NCBI GenBank assembly: GCA_021787985.1
Contig: JAJYLG010000003.1
Location: 1 to 64,000, forward strand
Reading direction: 5' to 3'
Length of the DNA stretch: 64,000 bases
DNA from: Chloroflexota bacterium
GTDB taxonomy: Bacteria; Chloroflexota; Dehalococcoidia; DSGV01
Part shown: piece by piece, positions 27,625 to 36,921 of the stretch
How the letters are laid out: each line of letters starts with the position of its first letter
How positions within the stretch are numbered: position 1 is the stretch's first letter
The notes under the pieces: model-generated
What the model was told of the DNA's origin: nothing
What the model saw: only the letters and a program-made list of their open reading frames with translations
Database searches by the model: none
Made by a program: the position numbers and the translations under genes

Positions 27625-28860
27625 ATGGGCGGCGACATGGGCGGCGCCCTGCCGTTCACGGGGCTGCGCGTGCTCGATCTGAGCTGGTTCGCCGCGGGGC
27701 CGGTCTGCGCCAAGGTGCTGGCCGATTACGGCGCGACGGTGGTGCGGGTCGAGTCGCTGGCCAGGCTGGATTCGCTGCGGGTGAACAACCCCATCCCCGA
27801 GGGCTACGAGGGCTACAACGGCAGCGGCTACTTCAACAACTTCAACAGCAACAAGCTGTCGCTGCAGGTCGACCTCGGCCACCCCGCGGGCCTCGATCTT
27901 GCCCGCCGGCTGGGTCGCTGGGCCGAGGTGCTGGTGGAGAACTTCGCGCCCGGTGTGCTCCACCGCTGGGGGCTCGACTACGAGACGCTCAGCCGCGAGA
28001 ATCCGGGCATCATCGTTGTCTCCGCGCCCGCGTGCGGGTCGGAAGGGCCGCGAAGGGAGTATCGCGGCTTCGGCTTCGGCATCAAGGCGATCGCCGGGCT
28101 GAGCTGGCTGACCGGCAACCCAAGCCGCAAGCCGGTCGGCCCGCCCGGCGCCTTCCCGGACTTCGTGATCAACGCTGGTCAGGCGCTCGTCGGCGTCATT
28201 ACCGCGCTGCGTGCGCGCGAGCGGACCGGGCGCGGCTGCCTCATCGAGCTGGCGCAGTACGAGTCGACCGTCTGTGTTACCGGGCCGGCGATCGCGGCCG
28301 CGTCGCTGGGCGTGCCGCGCCGCGGACGGATGATGAACGGCAGCCCTTGGGCGTGCCCGCACGGCATCTACCCGGTGAGGGGCGCCGACCGCTGGCTTGC
28401 GTTGACGGTGACGACCGATACCGAGTGGGCGGCCTTGGGCCGTGTCGCGTTCGGCGAGCCGTGGGCAGCGGACCCGAGCTTCGCTACGCTCCTGGGGCGC
28501 AAGCGCCACGAGGACGATCTCGAGCGGGCGATAGCGGCCTGGACGGGCCGGCACGAGGGCGAGGCGCTCGCCGCCGCCCTGCAGGAGGCGGGCGTGCCGG
28601 CGCATGTCGCGAACACGAACCGCGATTTGCTGGACGACGACCCCCACCTGCAGGCTCGGGGCTACTACCGCACGCTGGTGCATGAGGAGCTCGGCCCCTG
28701 CCGCTACGACGGCGCGCCCTTCCGGCTGGAGGGCGTCGCGCACGGCCCGTTCCGCGCCGCACCGCTGCTGGGCGGGGACACCGACACGGTACTGCGCGAC
28801 CTGCTGGGCATCGGCGAGGACGAGATCGAGGCGCTGCACGCGAGCGGCGCGCTCCAGTGA
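27625..28860 (+). CDS. CaiB/BaiF family III CoA-transferase, second of two adjacent paralogues
   Basis: FTGLRVLDLSWFAAGPVCAKVLADYGATVVRVES...NSNKLSLQVDLGHPAGLDLARRLGRWAEVLVENFAPGVLHRWGLDYETL. Confidence 0.92.
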   Translation: MGGDMGGALPFTGLRVLDLSWFAAGPVCAKVLADYGATVVRVESLARLDSLRVNNPIPEGYEGYNGSGYFNNFNSNKLSLQVDLGHPAGLDLARRLGRWAEVLVENFAPGVLHRWGLDYETLSRENPGIIVVSAPACGSEGPRREYRGFGFGIKAIAGLSWLTGNPSRKPVGPPGAFPDFVINAGQALVGVITALRARERTGRGCLIELAQYESTVCVTGPAIAAASLGVPRRGRMMNGSPWACPHGIYPVRGADRWLALTVTTDTEWAALGRVAFGEPWAADPSFATLLGRKRHEDDLERAIAAWTGRHEGEALAAALQEAGVPAHVANTNRDLLDDDPHLQARGYYRTLVHEELGPCRYDGAPFRLEGVAHGPFRAAPLLGGDTDTVLRDLLGIGEDEIEALHASGALQ

Positions 28861-29107
28861 GGTACCGGGAATGGCGGACCGCGGCGTCAGCGAGCTGATC
28901 GCGAAGGCGAGGGCCTGAGCCGCATCCCTCGCAGGTGCTCGCTTGGCCTGCTTGCACCAGGCAGGCCGGAATGACGGACGGTCGTTGCGCCCGCCTCATT
29001 TCATGCGGCCCTCCCGCCGGGCGCGGGCACGCGGACGAAACGTGCCCCGGATATTGTTGACTGAGTCGCGTCAGATACATGACAATATCCGCCAGGGAGG
29101 CACCCTG

Positions 29108-29839
29108 ATGCTCACGCCCGCATCCGACGCCCCTGGGCGGGCCTGCCCTTTCGCCCCTGACGAGCTCGACCGCCTCGCCGCTGAGCTGGAACACGGCGGG
29201 GCCGAGGCGACCGTCCGCTGGGCGATGGAGTCCTTCCACCCGCACCTGCGCCTGGCCTGCTCCTTCGGCGGTGCCGGCGGCATGGTGCTGCTGCAACTCG
29301 CCTTGCAGGTCCGCCCGGACGTGCACGTGTTCGTGCTCGACACCGGGCTGCTCTTCCCCGAGACGTACGCGCTGATCGATGAGGTCGAGCGGCGGTACGA
29401 GGTACGAGTGGAGCGGGCGCGACCGCCGCTCACCCTCGAAGAGCAGGCCGCGCGTCACGGCGACGCGCTCTGGGAGCGCGACCCTGACCGGTGCTGCGCC
29501 CTGCGCAAGGTCGGGCCGAACGCCGAAGCCCTGGGCGGCGATGTGCGCGCCTGGCTCACCGCGATCCGCCGAGAACAGACCGAGAACCGCGGCGGCACTC
29601 GCGCCGTCGAGTGGAACGAGAAGCTCGGGCTGGTGAAGGTGAGCCCGCTGGTCGGCTGGAGCGAGAGAGACGCCTGGCGCTACCTGGCCGAGCACGACGT
29701 CCCCCACAACCCGTTGCTCGACCGTGGCTACGCCAGCCTCGGCTGCTGGCCGTGCACGCGGCCGGTCGCTCCCGGCGAGGACTCCCGCGCCGGGCGCTGG
29801 GCCGGCTTCGGCAAGACGGAGTGCGGTCTGCACACCTGA
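29108..29839 (+). CDS. cysH: Phosphoadenylyl-/adenylyl-sulfate reductase with CC...CxxC Fe-S motif
   Basis: LRLACSFGGAGGMVLLQL; VFVLDTGLLFPETYALIDEVERRY; RCCALRKVGP; AWLTAIRREQTENR; GCWPCTRPV; KTECGLHT. Confidence 0.92.
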   Translation: MLTPASDAPGRACPFAPDELDRLAAELEHGGAEATVRWAMESFHPHLRLACSFGGAGGMVLLQLALQVRPDVHVFVLDTGLLFPETYALIDEVERRYEVRVERARPPLTLEEQAARHGDALWERDPDRCCALRKVGPNAEALGGDVRAWLTAIRREQTENRGGTRAVEWNEKLGLVKVSPLVGWSERDAWRYLAEHDVPHNPLLDRGYASLGCWPCTRPVAPGEDSRAGRWAGFGKTECGLHT

Positions 29840-29878
29840 CCGCTCGTTACCCCCAACCTGCTACTTCGGAGGACAGCG

Positions 29879-30448
29879 ATGCGGAACGACGTCGCACAGG
29901 GCGCGGTGGTGTGGTTCACTGGCCTTTCCGGGGCGGGCAAGTCCACACTCGCCGGGTTGCTCGCCGCCGAGGTGGGCCGTCGCGGCACCCGCGTCGAGGT
30001 GCTCGACGGCGACGAGGTGCGTACCAACCTCTCCAAGGGCCTGGGCTTCTCCCGCGAGGACCGCGACGCCAACATCCGCCGTATCGGCTACGTCGCACGG
30101 CTGCTGGCGCGCAACGGCGTGCACGTCATCACCGCGGCCATCTCGCCTTACCGCGACGTCCGTGACGAGGTGCGACGCCTGGTCGAGGCGGACGGCGCCG
30201 CGTTCGTCGAGGTGTTCGCTCGCTGTCCGATCGAGGTGCTGGCGGCGCGCGACGTCAAGGGGCTGTACGCCCGCGCGCTGCGCGGCGAGATCCCCAACTT
30301 CACCGGCATCTCCGACCCGTACGAGGAGCCGCCGCGACCGGACGTGACCGTCCACAGCGACCGCGAGCGTCCCGAGGAGAGCCTGGCGCGGATCCTCGCC
30401 GTGCTCGAGTCGCGCGGGCTTGTGGCGTCGCCCGATCCGGCGTGGTAA
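29879..30448 (+). CDS. cysC: Adenylylsulfate kinase
   Basis: [90 protein letters not shown]. Confidence 0.96.
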   Translation: MRNDVAQGAVVWFTGLSGAGKSTLAGLLAAEVGRRGTRVEVLDGDEVRTNLSKGLGFSREDRDANIRRIGYVARLLARNGVHVITAAISPYRDVRDEVRRLVEADGAAFVEVFARCPIEVLAARDVKGLYARALRGEIPNFTGISDPYEEPPRPDVTVHSDRERPEESLARILAVLESRGLVASPDPAW

Positions 30449-31578
30449 ACGGTCCCGACGCTGGGCGGTCCGCGCTCGGCCGACGCGGCCGGACGGTCGG
30501 CGCGGCGGCGGCCGCTGGTCGTCATGCGCGCCGCTCCGCCCGCGGTGGTCGGCTTGCCGCACGGCGCTGGTCGCTCGGCCTGGCGGGACTGGTGGCCCTG
30601 CTGCTCGGGCTCCAGTACCTGCGCATCGGCGCCGCGGGCGTCGGCCGCCTGGTCGCGGTCGTCGGCGGGCACACGTTCGCCGGTGCGGTCGGCGGTGGCT
30701 GGCTGCTGGCGTACGTCGTCGGCAGCGGCTCTCCGGTGGCGGCGGTCGCGCTCGGGCTACACGCGGGAGGCGCGCTGGGCGGCACGGCGCTCTATGGCAT
30801 GCTGGCGGGCGGGCGGCTGGGTGCGGCCTCCGGAGTGCTGATGGTCGGCGCGGTGGCGTGGCTGCGCGGCCGGCGCGTGCCCGACGCGCTCTACCCGGGA
30901 GTTATCGCTCTCGTCACGACGGCGCTGCTCTACCTGCCGGCATTCCCGCTCGGCTACCTGTTGGCGCGGACGGGCTGGTTCGACGCGGCGCGCGTGGCCG
31001 CACCCCCGCCCGTCCGAGGCGTGGCGACGCTATTCCTGCCATCCGCCGACTGGCTCGGCGCGCATCTCGGCGGCCTGCCCGTGTTCGCCCTCGGTCTGGT
31101 CGCGGTGGCGCTCGCGCTGCGCTGGTTCGAGGCGGCGCTGCCCGACGTGGGCGCGCGCGGCGGGGCGCTGCCCGGCTCGCCGTGGGGGCTCTTCGCGGTC
31201 GGATTCGCGCTCACCGTGGTGATGGTCTCGGCCGTCGCCGCGGTGGGCCTGCTGCTGCCGCTGACGATGAACGGCCGCATCCACCGCCGCCAGCTCGTCC
31301 CGTACATCATCGGGGCCGACGTCGGCACGTTCGTGGACAAGCTGTTCGTCGCGTCGCTCGTGGGCGGCGGAGGCGGCCAGCCGGCCGTGCTGGCGCTGCT
31401 GGCGGCCGTGCTGGCCACGGCCGTGGTCGTGCTCGCCGTGGCCGAGCGGCCCTTCAGCGGGTTGGCCTTGCGGCTGGCGGGACGGGCCACGCGCGATGGC
31501 CGTTCGCTGCTTGGCTTCGCGGTCGCCGTCCTCTCCGCGCCGCTGCTGCTGGTGCTGGCAGGCCGGCTCGCGGGCTGA
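30442..31578 (+). CDS. Polytopic membrane protein, Na/Pi-cotransporter (PNaS)-like, within the sulfate assimilation cluster
   Basis: Many TM segments; [26 protein letters not shown] resembles the PNaS GANIGTT motif; overlaps the cysC stop by 7 nt. Confidence 0.6.
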   Translation: MVNGPDAGRSALGRRGRTVGAAAAAGRHARRSARGGRLAARRWSLGLAGLVALLLGLQYLRIGAAGVGRLVAVVGGHTFAGAVGGGWLLAYVVGSGSPVAAVALGLHAGGALGGTALYGMLAGGRLGAASGVLMVGAVAWLRGRRVPDALYPGVIALVTTALLYLPAFPLGYLLARTGWFDAARVAAPPPVRGVATLFLPSADWLGAHLGGLPVFALGLVAVALALRWFEAALPDVGARGGALPGSPWGLFAVGFALTVVMVSAVAAVGLLLPLTMNGRIHRRQLVPYIIGADVGTFVDKLFVASLVGGGGGQPAVLALLAAVLATAVVVLAVAERPFSGLALRLAGRATRDGRSLLGFAVAVLSAPLLLVLAGRLAG

Positions 31579-31587
31579 TGCGCGTGG

Positions 31588-32757
31588 TCAGGTGCCGGCG
31601 AACGCCTGTCCGAGGACGGCGGCGACCTCGGGCCGGCTGAACTCGGGCGGAAGTGGCTCGCCCGTTCGCAGAAGCTCGCGCACGCGCGTGCCGGAGAGGG
31701 TGAGACGCGCCGCGTCGTCGTGCGGGCAGGTGCGGGCGGTGGCCATGGCGGCGCAGCGGCGGCAGTAGAAGGCGTTCTCGTAGAACAGCGGGGTGATGCC
31801 GAGGGCGGCCGGGTCGAACTCGGCGAAGATGCGTTGCGCGTCGTAGGTCCCGTAGTAGCTCCCGACGCCAGCATGATCGCGTCCCACGATGAAATGCGTG
31901 CAGCCGTAGTTCTTGCGGAGGATGGCGTGGAAGACCGCCTCGCGCGGCCCGGCGTAGCGCATCGCGGCCGGCAGCGTGCCGAGCAGCACGCGATCCGCCG
32001 GGTAGTAGCCGCGCAGCAGCACCTCGTAGCAGCGCATGCGCACATCGGCGGGGATGTCGTCGTCCTTGGTGGCGCCGATGAGCGGTTGCAGGAAGAGGCC
32101 GTCGACGTGCTCCAGCGCGACCTTCTGCAGGTGCTCGTGCGCGCGGTGCACGGGATTCCGCGTCTGGAAGCCCACGACGGTACGCCAGCCGCGCGCGGCG
32201 AAGGCGGCGCGGGCCTCGGTCGGGTCGAGATGGTAGCGGGGGAAGCGCGGCAGAGGCCGCCGCAGGACGGTGACCGGCCCGCCGGCGAGCAGCGTCCCCT
32301 CGCGGTACAGCGCGGCCACGCCGGGGTGGCCGTCGTCCTCCGTCCGATAGACGAGGCGCGCCTCCTGGCGCGGGTCGCGCTCGTAGAGGGACTCGACGTC
32401 CACCACGGCCACGGTGGCGCCGTCCTGGGAACGCAGCGCCAGCGAGTCGCCCTCGCGCAGGCGGTCGCGGAGCTCATCCGGCAGTGCCAGGGCGATGGGG
32501 ATGGTCCAGGGTAGGCCGTCCGTCAGGTGCATCGTGTGCACGACCGAGCGGTAGTCGTCGCCGCGGAGGAAGCCGTCGAGCGGGCTGAGCGCGCCGCAGG
32601 CGAACTGATCCACGTCGGCGAGCGTGCGCTGATCCACGGTTAGGGACGCGAGGCCGGCGGCGCGCTGGTCGAGCGCCGGCAGGGCAGCGGGCGGCGCGAG
32701 GCGGAGCACCAGGCTGCCGCCGTGTGGAGGCGGCCCGGGCAGGGGGTCGGGTGCCAT
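31588..32757 (-). CDS. sat: Sulfate adenylyltransferase
   Basis: LSPLDGFLRGDDYRSVV; VVGFQTRNPVHRAHEHLQKVALEHVDGLFLQPLIGATKDDDIPADVR; NYGCTHFIVGRDHAGVGSYYGTYDAQ. Confidence 0.96.
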   Translation of the reverse strand: MAPDPLPGPPPHGGSLVLRLAPPAALPALDQRAAGLASLTVDQRTLADVDQFACGALSPLDGFLRGDDYRSVVHTMHLTDGLPWTIPIALALPDELRDRLREGDSLALRSQDGATVAVVDVESLYERDPRQEARLVYRTEDDGHPGVAALYREGTLLAGGPVTVLRRPLPRFPRYHLDPTEARAAFAARGWRTVVGFQTRNPVHRAHEHLQKVALEHVDGLFLQPLIGATKDDDIPADVRMRCYEVLLRGYYPADRVLLGTLPAAMRYAGPREAVFHAILRKNYGCTHFIVGRDHAGVGSYYGTYDAQRIFAEFDPAALGITPLFYENAFYCRRCAAMATARTCPHDDAARLTLSGTRVRELLRTGEPLPPEFSRPEVAAVLGQAFAGT

Positions 32758-32921
32758 CAGGGTTGGCTCCTCTCGTGCGGCAGCGGTCGAAGGCGGCGCC
32801 GCATATGTCGAGTATGTCGGTCGAGTTACATCATATCCCCATCGGCCCTGACGTGAGAAGGCCGCTCGAGGCTGGGTTCCCGCCTCCGCCGGAGCATGCG
32901 AGGCTCAGGATCCTCGGTTGC

Positions 32922-34421
32922 TCAGCCGCCGGTCTCCGGGGCGACCGGCTGGAACGCGACCGTCTGCAGGGCGGGTAGGGTGATGCTGAAGGTGCTGCCC
33001 TCGCCCACGCGGCTCTCGACAGAGAGGGTGCCTCCGTGCGCCACGACGATCGAGCGGGCGATGGCGAGCCCGAGGCCGGAGCCTCCCCGCGCCCGGGTGC
33101 GCGACGGGTCGACGCGGTAGAGCCGGTCGAAGATGTGCGGCAGGTGTTCGGCAGGGATGCCGCGGCCCGTGTCGCGGACCCGTAGGACCGCGTCCGTGCC
33201 TTCGGCCTCGACGCTCACGCCCACGCTGCCACCCGGGTCGGTGAACGCGGCCGCGTTCTCGAGTAGGTTCCGCACCACGCGGCGAAGTGCGTCCGGGTCG
33301 CCCTCCACGGTGACGTTCGAGTCGAGCCGCAGCGAGACCTGGACGTGCGCCAACAGGTCGCCGACCTCCTCCAGCGCCTCGTGCGCGGTGCCCGCGAGCC
33401 GCAGCGGTTGAGACGGCCGCGGGCGCCGGCTCTCGCTGCTGGTGAGCGCGAGCATGTCGTCTACCAGGTGCGACATGCGCAGCGTTTCGCGGCGCAGCGC
33501 ACCGAGCATCCGCATGCGCTCCTGCGGCGTGCGCTCCATCTGCAGGAGGAGGACCTCGAGCGTGCTGCGGAACGAGGTCAGCGGGGTGCGCAGCTCGTGC
33601 GATGCGTCGGCGACGAAGCGCTGCTGGGCCACGAACAGCTCCTCCAGCTTGGCGACCATCCGGCGGAGCGCGTCGCCGAGCTGCCCGACCTCGTCCGCGC
33701 CGCATGGGAGGTCCGCCCGTCGCTGCCATTCACCCGAGCCGATGGCGTCGGCCGCCCGCAATATGCGGCGGAGCGGCCGCAGGCTGAGCCCCGCCAGCCA
33801 CGGCGCCGCGAGCAGCACCAGGACGATCCCGGCGGCGAGGCCGCCGAGGTCCACGATCAGCAGCCGCTGGAGGGTCGAGTTCGCCGCGGCCAGCGGCGCG
33901 GCCACTCGCAGCAGCCCGAGGGCCGCGCCGCCTCGGTCGCCGGCGGATATCAGCGGCAGCACGAAGACGGCGAAGCCGGCGCGGCCGTCGTTGGCGCGGT
34001 ACGCGACGCCGCCGGAGCCGGTCAGCGCGGCGAGGTCGCGCGATGGGGCGGGCGGTGGCATGGAGGAGGGAGTCCCGCCGCCCGCCCCGGTGGTCTGTGC
34101 GACGAGGGCGCCGGACGGGGCGAGGACCTGGCCGGCAAGCCCGGTGGTCTCGAGATCGCGCAGGATCGCGGGGGCAAGCCGCGCCAGCGCGTCCTCCGGT
34201 TGTCCCTCCGCCGGGCGGCCCGGGGGCGGCGGCGGATGGCGCTGGGCCACCAGGCGCGCCTCATCGCGCGCGAGCGCTTCGGTGCGCACGTACAGGAAGT
34301 CGCGCAACAGCACGTACTGGACCCCGATCAGGAGGGCGAGCAGCACGCCCATGACCGTCGCCAGCAGCGCGGTCAGACGCCAGCGGATGGTCCGCGGCCA
34401 CAGCCGCCGTGCGGTCAGCAT
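32922..34421 (-). CDS. Membrane sensor histidine kinase (HAMP/HisKA/HATPase)
   Basis: Two TMs; FVADASHELRTPLTSFRSTLEVLL; VVRNLLENAAAFTDPGG; VRDTGRGIPAEHLPHIFDRLYRVDPSRTRARGGSGLGLAIARSIV. Confidence 0.95.
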   Translation of the reverse strand: MLTARRLWPRTIRWRLTALLATVMGVLLALLIGVQYVLLRDFLYVRTEALARDEARLVAQRHPPPPPGRPAEGQPEDALARLAPAILRDLETTGLAGQVLAPSGALVAQTTGAGGGTPSSMPPPAPSRDLAALTGSGGVAYRANDGRAGFAVFVLPLISAGDRGGAALGLLRVAAPLAAANSTLQRLLIVDLGGLAAGIVLVLLAAPWLAGLSLRPLRRILRAADAIGSGEWQRRADLPCGADEVGQLGDALRRMVAKLEELFVAQQRFVADASHELRTPLTSFRSTLEVLLLQMERTPQERMRMLGALRRETLRMSHLVDDMLALTSSESRRPRPSQPLRLAGTAHEALEEVGDLLAHVQVSLRLDSNVTVEGDPDALRRVVRNLLENAAAFTDPGGSVGVSVEAEGTDAVLRVRDTGRGIPAEHLPHIFDRLYRVDPSRTRARGGSGLGLAIARSIVVAHGGTLSVESRVGEGSTFSITLPALQTVAFQPVAPETGG

Positions 34422-35125
34422 CGCAGGGTGTAGCCCACGCCGCGCACGGTCTGGATCGGTTGAACGGGGTCGCGGCCCAGCTTCTCCCGCAAGTGGCTGA
34501 CGAACACTTCGACGACGTTGGTGTCGCCCGAGAAGTCGTAGCCCCATACGCGGTTCAGCAGCGCCTCCTTGCTCAGCACTTGGCGCGGGTGGGCCATCAG
34601 CGCGGCCAGCAGGTCGAACTCACGCGCCGTGAGGTCGAGGGGGCGACCGGCGCGGAAGGCTTCGCGCGTGGCGGGATTCAGCTCGATGTCGCCGACACGC
34701 AGCGCCTCTTCGCGCAGGGCGCCCGTGCGGCGCAGGACGGCGCGCGCCCGCGCCAGCAGCTCGATGAAGTCGAACGGCTTGGTGAGGTAGTCGTCGGCCC
34801 CGGTCTCCAGCCCCCGGACGCGGTCCTCGAGCGCGCCACGGGCGGTGACCATGATGATGCCGCATGCGGCGAGGCCGCGAAGGCGCTTGCACACCTCGAT
34901 GCCGTCCACGCCGGGGAGCATCAGGTCGAGGATCACGAGCTGCGGCTGGCGTCCACGCGCCAGGCGCAGCCCCTCCTCGCCGGTGGAGGCGACGTCGACC
35001 TCGAAACCCTCGTAGCGCAGCCCGAGCGCGATCAGGTCGGCGATCGTCTGCTCGTCCTCGATCACCAGCACCCGCGGCGAGGGCGCGTCTCCGGCGGCGG
35101 GTGAGACCCGGCCCTGGGGCGACAT
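34415..35125 (-). CDS. OmpR-family response regulator
   Basis: RVLVIEDEQTIADLIALGLRYEGFEVDVASTGEEGLRLA...LVILDLMLPGVDGIEVCKRLR...DDYLTKPFDFIELLARARAVLRR; C-terminal winged helix. Confidence 0.96.
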   Translation of the reverse strand: MSPQGRVSPAAGDAPSPRVLVIEDEQTIADLIALGLRYEGFEVDVASTGEEGLRLARGRQPQLVILDLMLPGVDGIEVCKRLRGLAACGIIMVTARGALEDRVRGLETGADDYLTKPFDFIELLARARAVLRRTGALREEALRVGDIELNPATREAFRAGRPLDLTAREFDLLAALMAHPRQVLSKEALLNRVWGYDFSGDTNVVEVFVSHLREKLGRDPVQPIQTVRGVGYTLRC

Positions 35126-35295
35126 GCGCGTTTCACCTCACCCAGTCCAGTCTAGTGGGCCCAGCCCGCAGACCCCTTCGAACCGCCTGAGGGTGAACGG
35201 CAGAGGGCGGTCCGCGGATGTTGCGGGCGCGAGCCAGACGGGTTGCTCGCGCCCGCATTGCGGCGCCTCGGCAGCGGCGGCCGCCTCCGGCCGGC

Positions 35296-35444
35296 CTAGC
35301 AGGGTGTTGCAGAATCTGTCTCGACCATCCCCCCACCCCCTTCCTGGCCAGGAAGGGGGCACGTTTCGTATCTGGGGGGACACCCCCAGGCCCCCGGCAG
35401 AGGGGTCAGACCCCTCTGGACTCCCCTTTTCAGCGACCTGCTAG
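35296..35444. mobile_element. MITE-like palindromic element (149 bp) with CTAGCAGG terminal inverted repeats and three internal hairpins
   Basis: CTAGCAGG at 35296-35303 and CCTGCTAG at 35437-35444; internal 24-bp palindrome 35336-35359; stems at 35372-35389 and 35398-35418. Confidence 0.6.
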
Positions 35445-36352
35445 AACGGCGGCGCCTGGACGGTCGGCGTCGTCCCGGGAGCCGGAGGCTTTGGCGGGCC
35501 GCTCGGTCCGACGGTAAGGCCGGAGGCGCGCAGCAGGTGCAGCGCGGCCTCGGCAAGGTGGTGCGCGTCGTGCGCCTTCTCGACTGCCGTGGTGTAGCTG
35601 CCGGACTGGTACGCGCTGTAGGCGGTTCGGTAGAGCGCCTCGGCGCTGTCGTTCAAGCTGCTCGCAAGCGCGTTGCTCGTGCCGGCGAGCGCGGTATGGC
35701 CGGCGACGATGTCCTGGTAGGCGTGCGCGAGCTCGTTGGCGGCGCGGTCGGACGCGGATGGCGCGGGGCGGCCGGCCGGCGGGGCCTTGGGCTGCGGCCG
35801 CGACGCGGAGGACGGGGCCGAGCTGCCGAGCACGTCGTCGGCCTGATCGAGCACGCCGTTCGCGGCCTCACGGGCCGCCGCGGCCAGCTCGGACGCCTTG
35901 CGGTACTCCTTCGCGCTGCTCGCGGCCTGTGCCTGGCTGATCAGCGAGTCAGCGGAATCGAGGATGGCGGACAGCGCCGTGCCGTCCACTTTGCCGCCCG
36001 CGGCGGCCAGGTCTTGCTTGGCGGAGCCGAGCGCGTCTTGGGCCCTGGAGATCGCCGCGCTGGCGCCTGTAGCCGTGTCCGGTGCCGGAGGCGGAGCCGG
36101 GCAGCCAGCGGTCGGCGTCGTGGTTGACGATCCGGTGCTGGCGGTCGTGGTTGCCTCCGCCTTCGGTCCTCGCCCGGGATGGGGTGGGCAGGGACGCGAA
36201 GCTCGAGGGCCGGGCCCGGTGACGCCCGACGCGGCCGGCGTGGGCGTCGGCGTGGGCGTCTGTGCGAAGACGACCGCCGCGCCAACAGCGGCCGCGAGCA
36301 CAGCCGCACCCACGAGCGGAGCGGCCAGGAGCAGCCTGAGCCTGATGTGCAC
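35441..36352 (-). CDS. Secreted Ala/Ser/Pro-rich helical protein
   Basis: Signal-peptide-like LLLAAPLVGAAVLAAAVGAAVVFAQ, T/P-rich linker, then helical repeats. Confidence 0.7.
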   Translation of the reverse strand: MHIRLRLLLAAPLVGAAVLAAAVGAAVVFAQTPTPTPTPAASGVTGPGPRASRPCPPHPGRGPKAEATTTASTGSSTTTPTAGCPAPPPAPDTATGASAAISRAQDALGSAKQDLAAAGGKVDGTALSAILDSADSLISQAQAASSAKEYRKASELAAAAREAANGVLDQADDVLGSSAPSSASRPQPKAPPAGRPAPSASDRAANELAHAYQDIVAGHTALAGTSNALASSLNDSAEALYRTAYSAYQSGSYTTAVEKAHDAHHLAEAALHLLRASGLTVGPSGPPKPPAPGTTPTVQAPPF

Positions 36353-36597
36353 TGCAACCTCCTGTGCGGATATGGGCCGCCGCCAGGGCGGCCTTCTTCA
36401 ACATAGGAGGCGGGTCTGACGCCAGGCTGGCGCCGGGCTGAAGAGATCCTGAATCGGTGGCGGGACGTGAGCCGGAATCCAGCGGTGGGCGCAGCCCGCT
36501 CGAGGCTGGGTTCCCGCCTTCGCGGGGCAGGGCTCTTCGCGGGAAGGACGGTGGGTGCGTGGGAAGGGCGAGCCGGGCCGAGGCCCGGCAGGGCTGA

Positions 36598-36921
36598 CTA
36601 CCAGATCCCGAGCATCATCTTGACCTCGTCCGAGGCCATGGTGCGCGGATCCCACGGCGGGTTGAAGGTGATCTGGACGTCGACGTCCTTCACTCCGGGG
36701 AGGTCGCGCAGCGCTTGCCAGACCTGGCCTTGGATGATCCCGCCCAGCGGGCAACCCGGGCTGGTCAGCGTCATGGTGATCGTTACCAGCCCATCCGTCG
36801 CGACCTCGATGTCGTAGATCAGCCCCAAAGACATGATGTCGAGGCGGATCTCCGGGTCTTCGACGAGCTTGAGCCGCTCGCGGATGTCGTCGATGCTCGG
36901 CAGGGTCGTGTCGGTCGTCAT
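36598..36921 (-). CDS. sufT: MIP18/DUF59 Fe-S assembly factor, SufT-like
   Basis: IDDIRERLKLVEDPEIRLDIMSLGLIYDIEVATDGLVTITMTLTSPGCPLGGIIQGQVWQALRDLPGVKDVDVQITFNPPWDPRTMASDEVKMMLG. Confidence 0.9.
   Translation of the reverse strand: MTTDTTLPSIDDIRERLKLVEDPEIRLDIMSLGLIYDIEVATDGLVTITMTLTSPGCPLGGIIQGQVWQALRDLPGVKDVDVQITFNPPWDPRTMASDEVKMMLGIW

Noticed and set aside
27130-29833. Minus-strand ORFs 27130..28839 and 28484..29833
   Set aside because: Antisense to the CaiB pair and cysH, whose motifs are clear.
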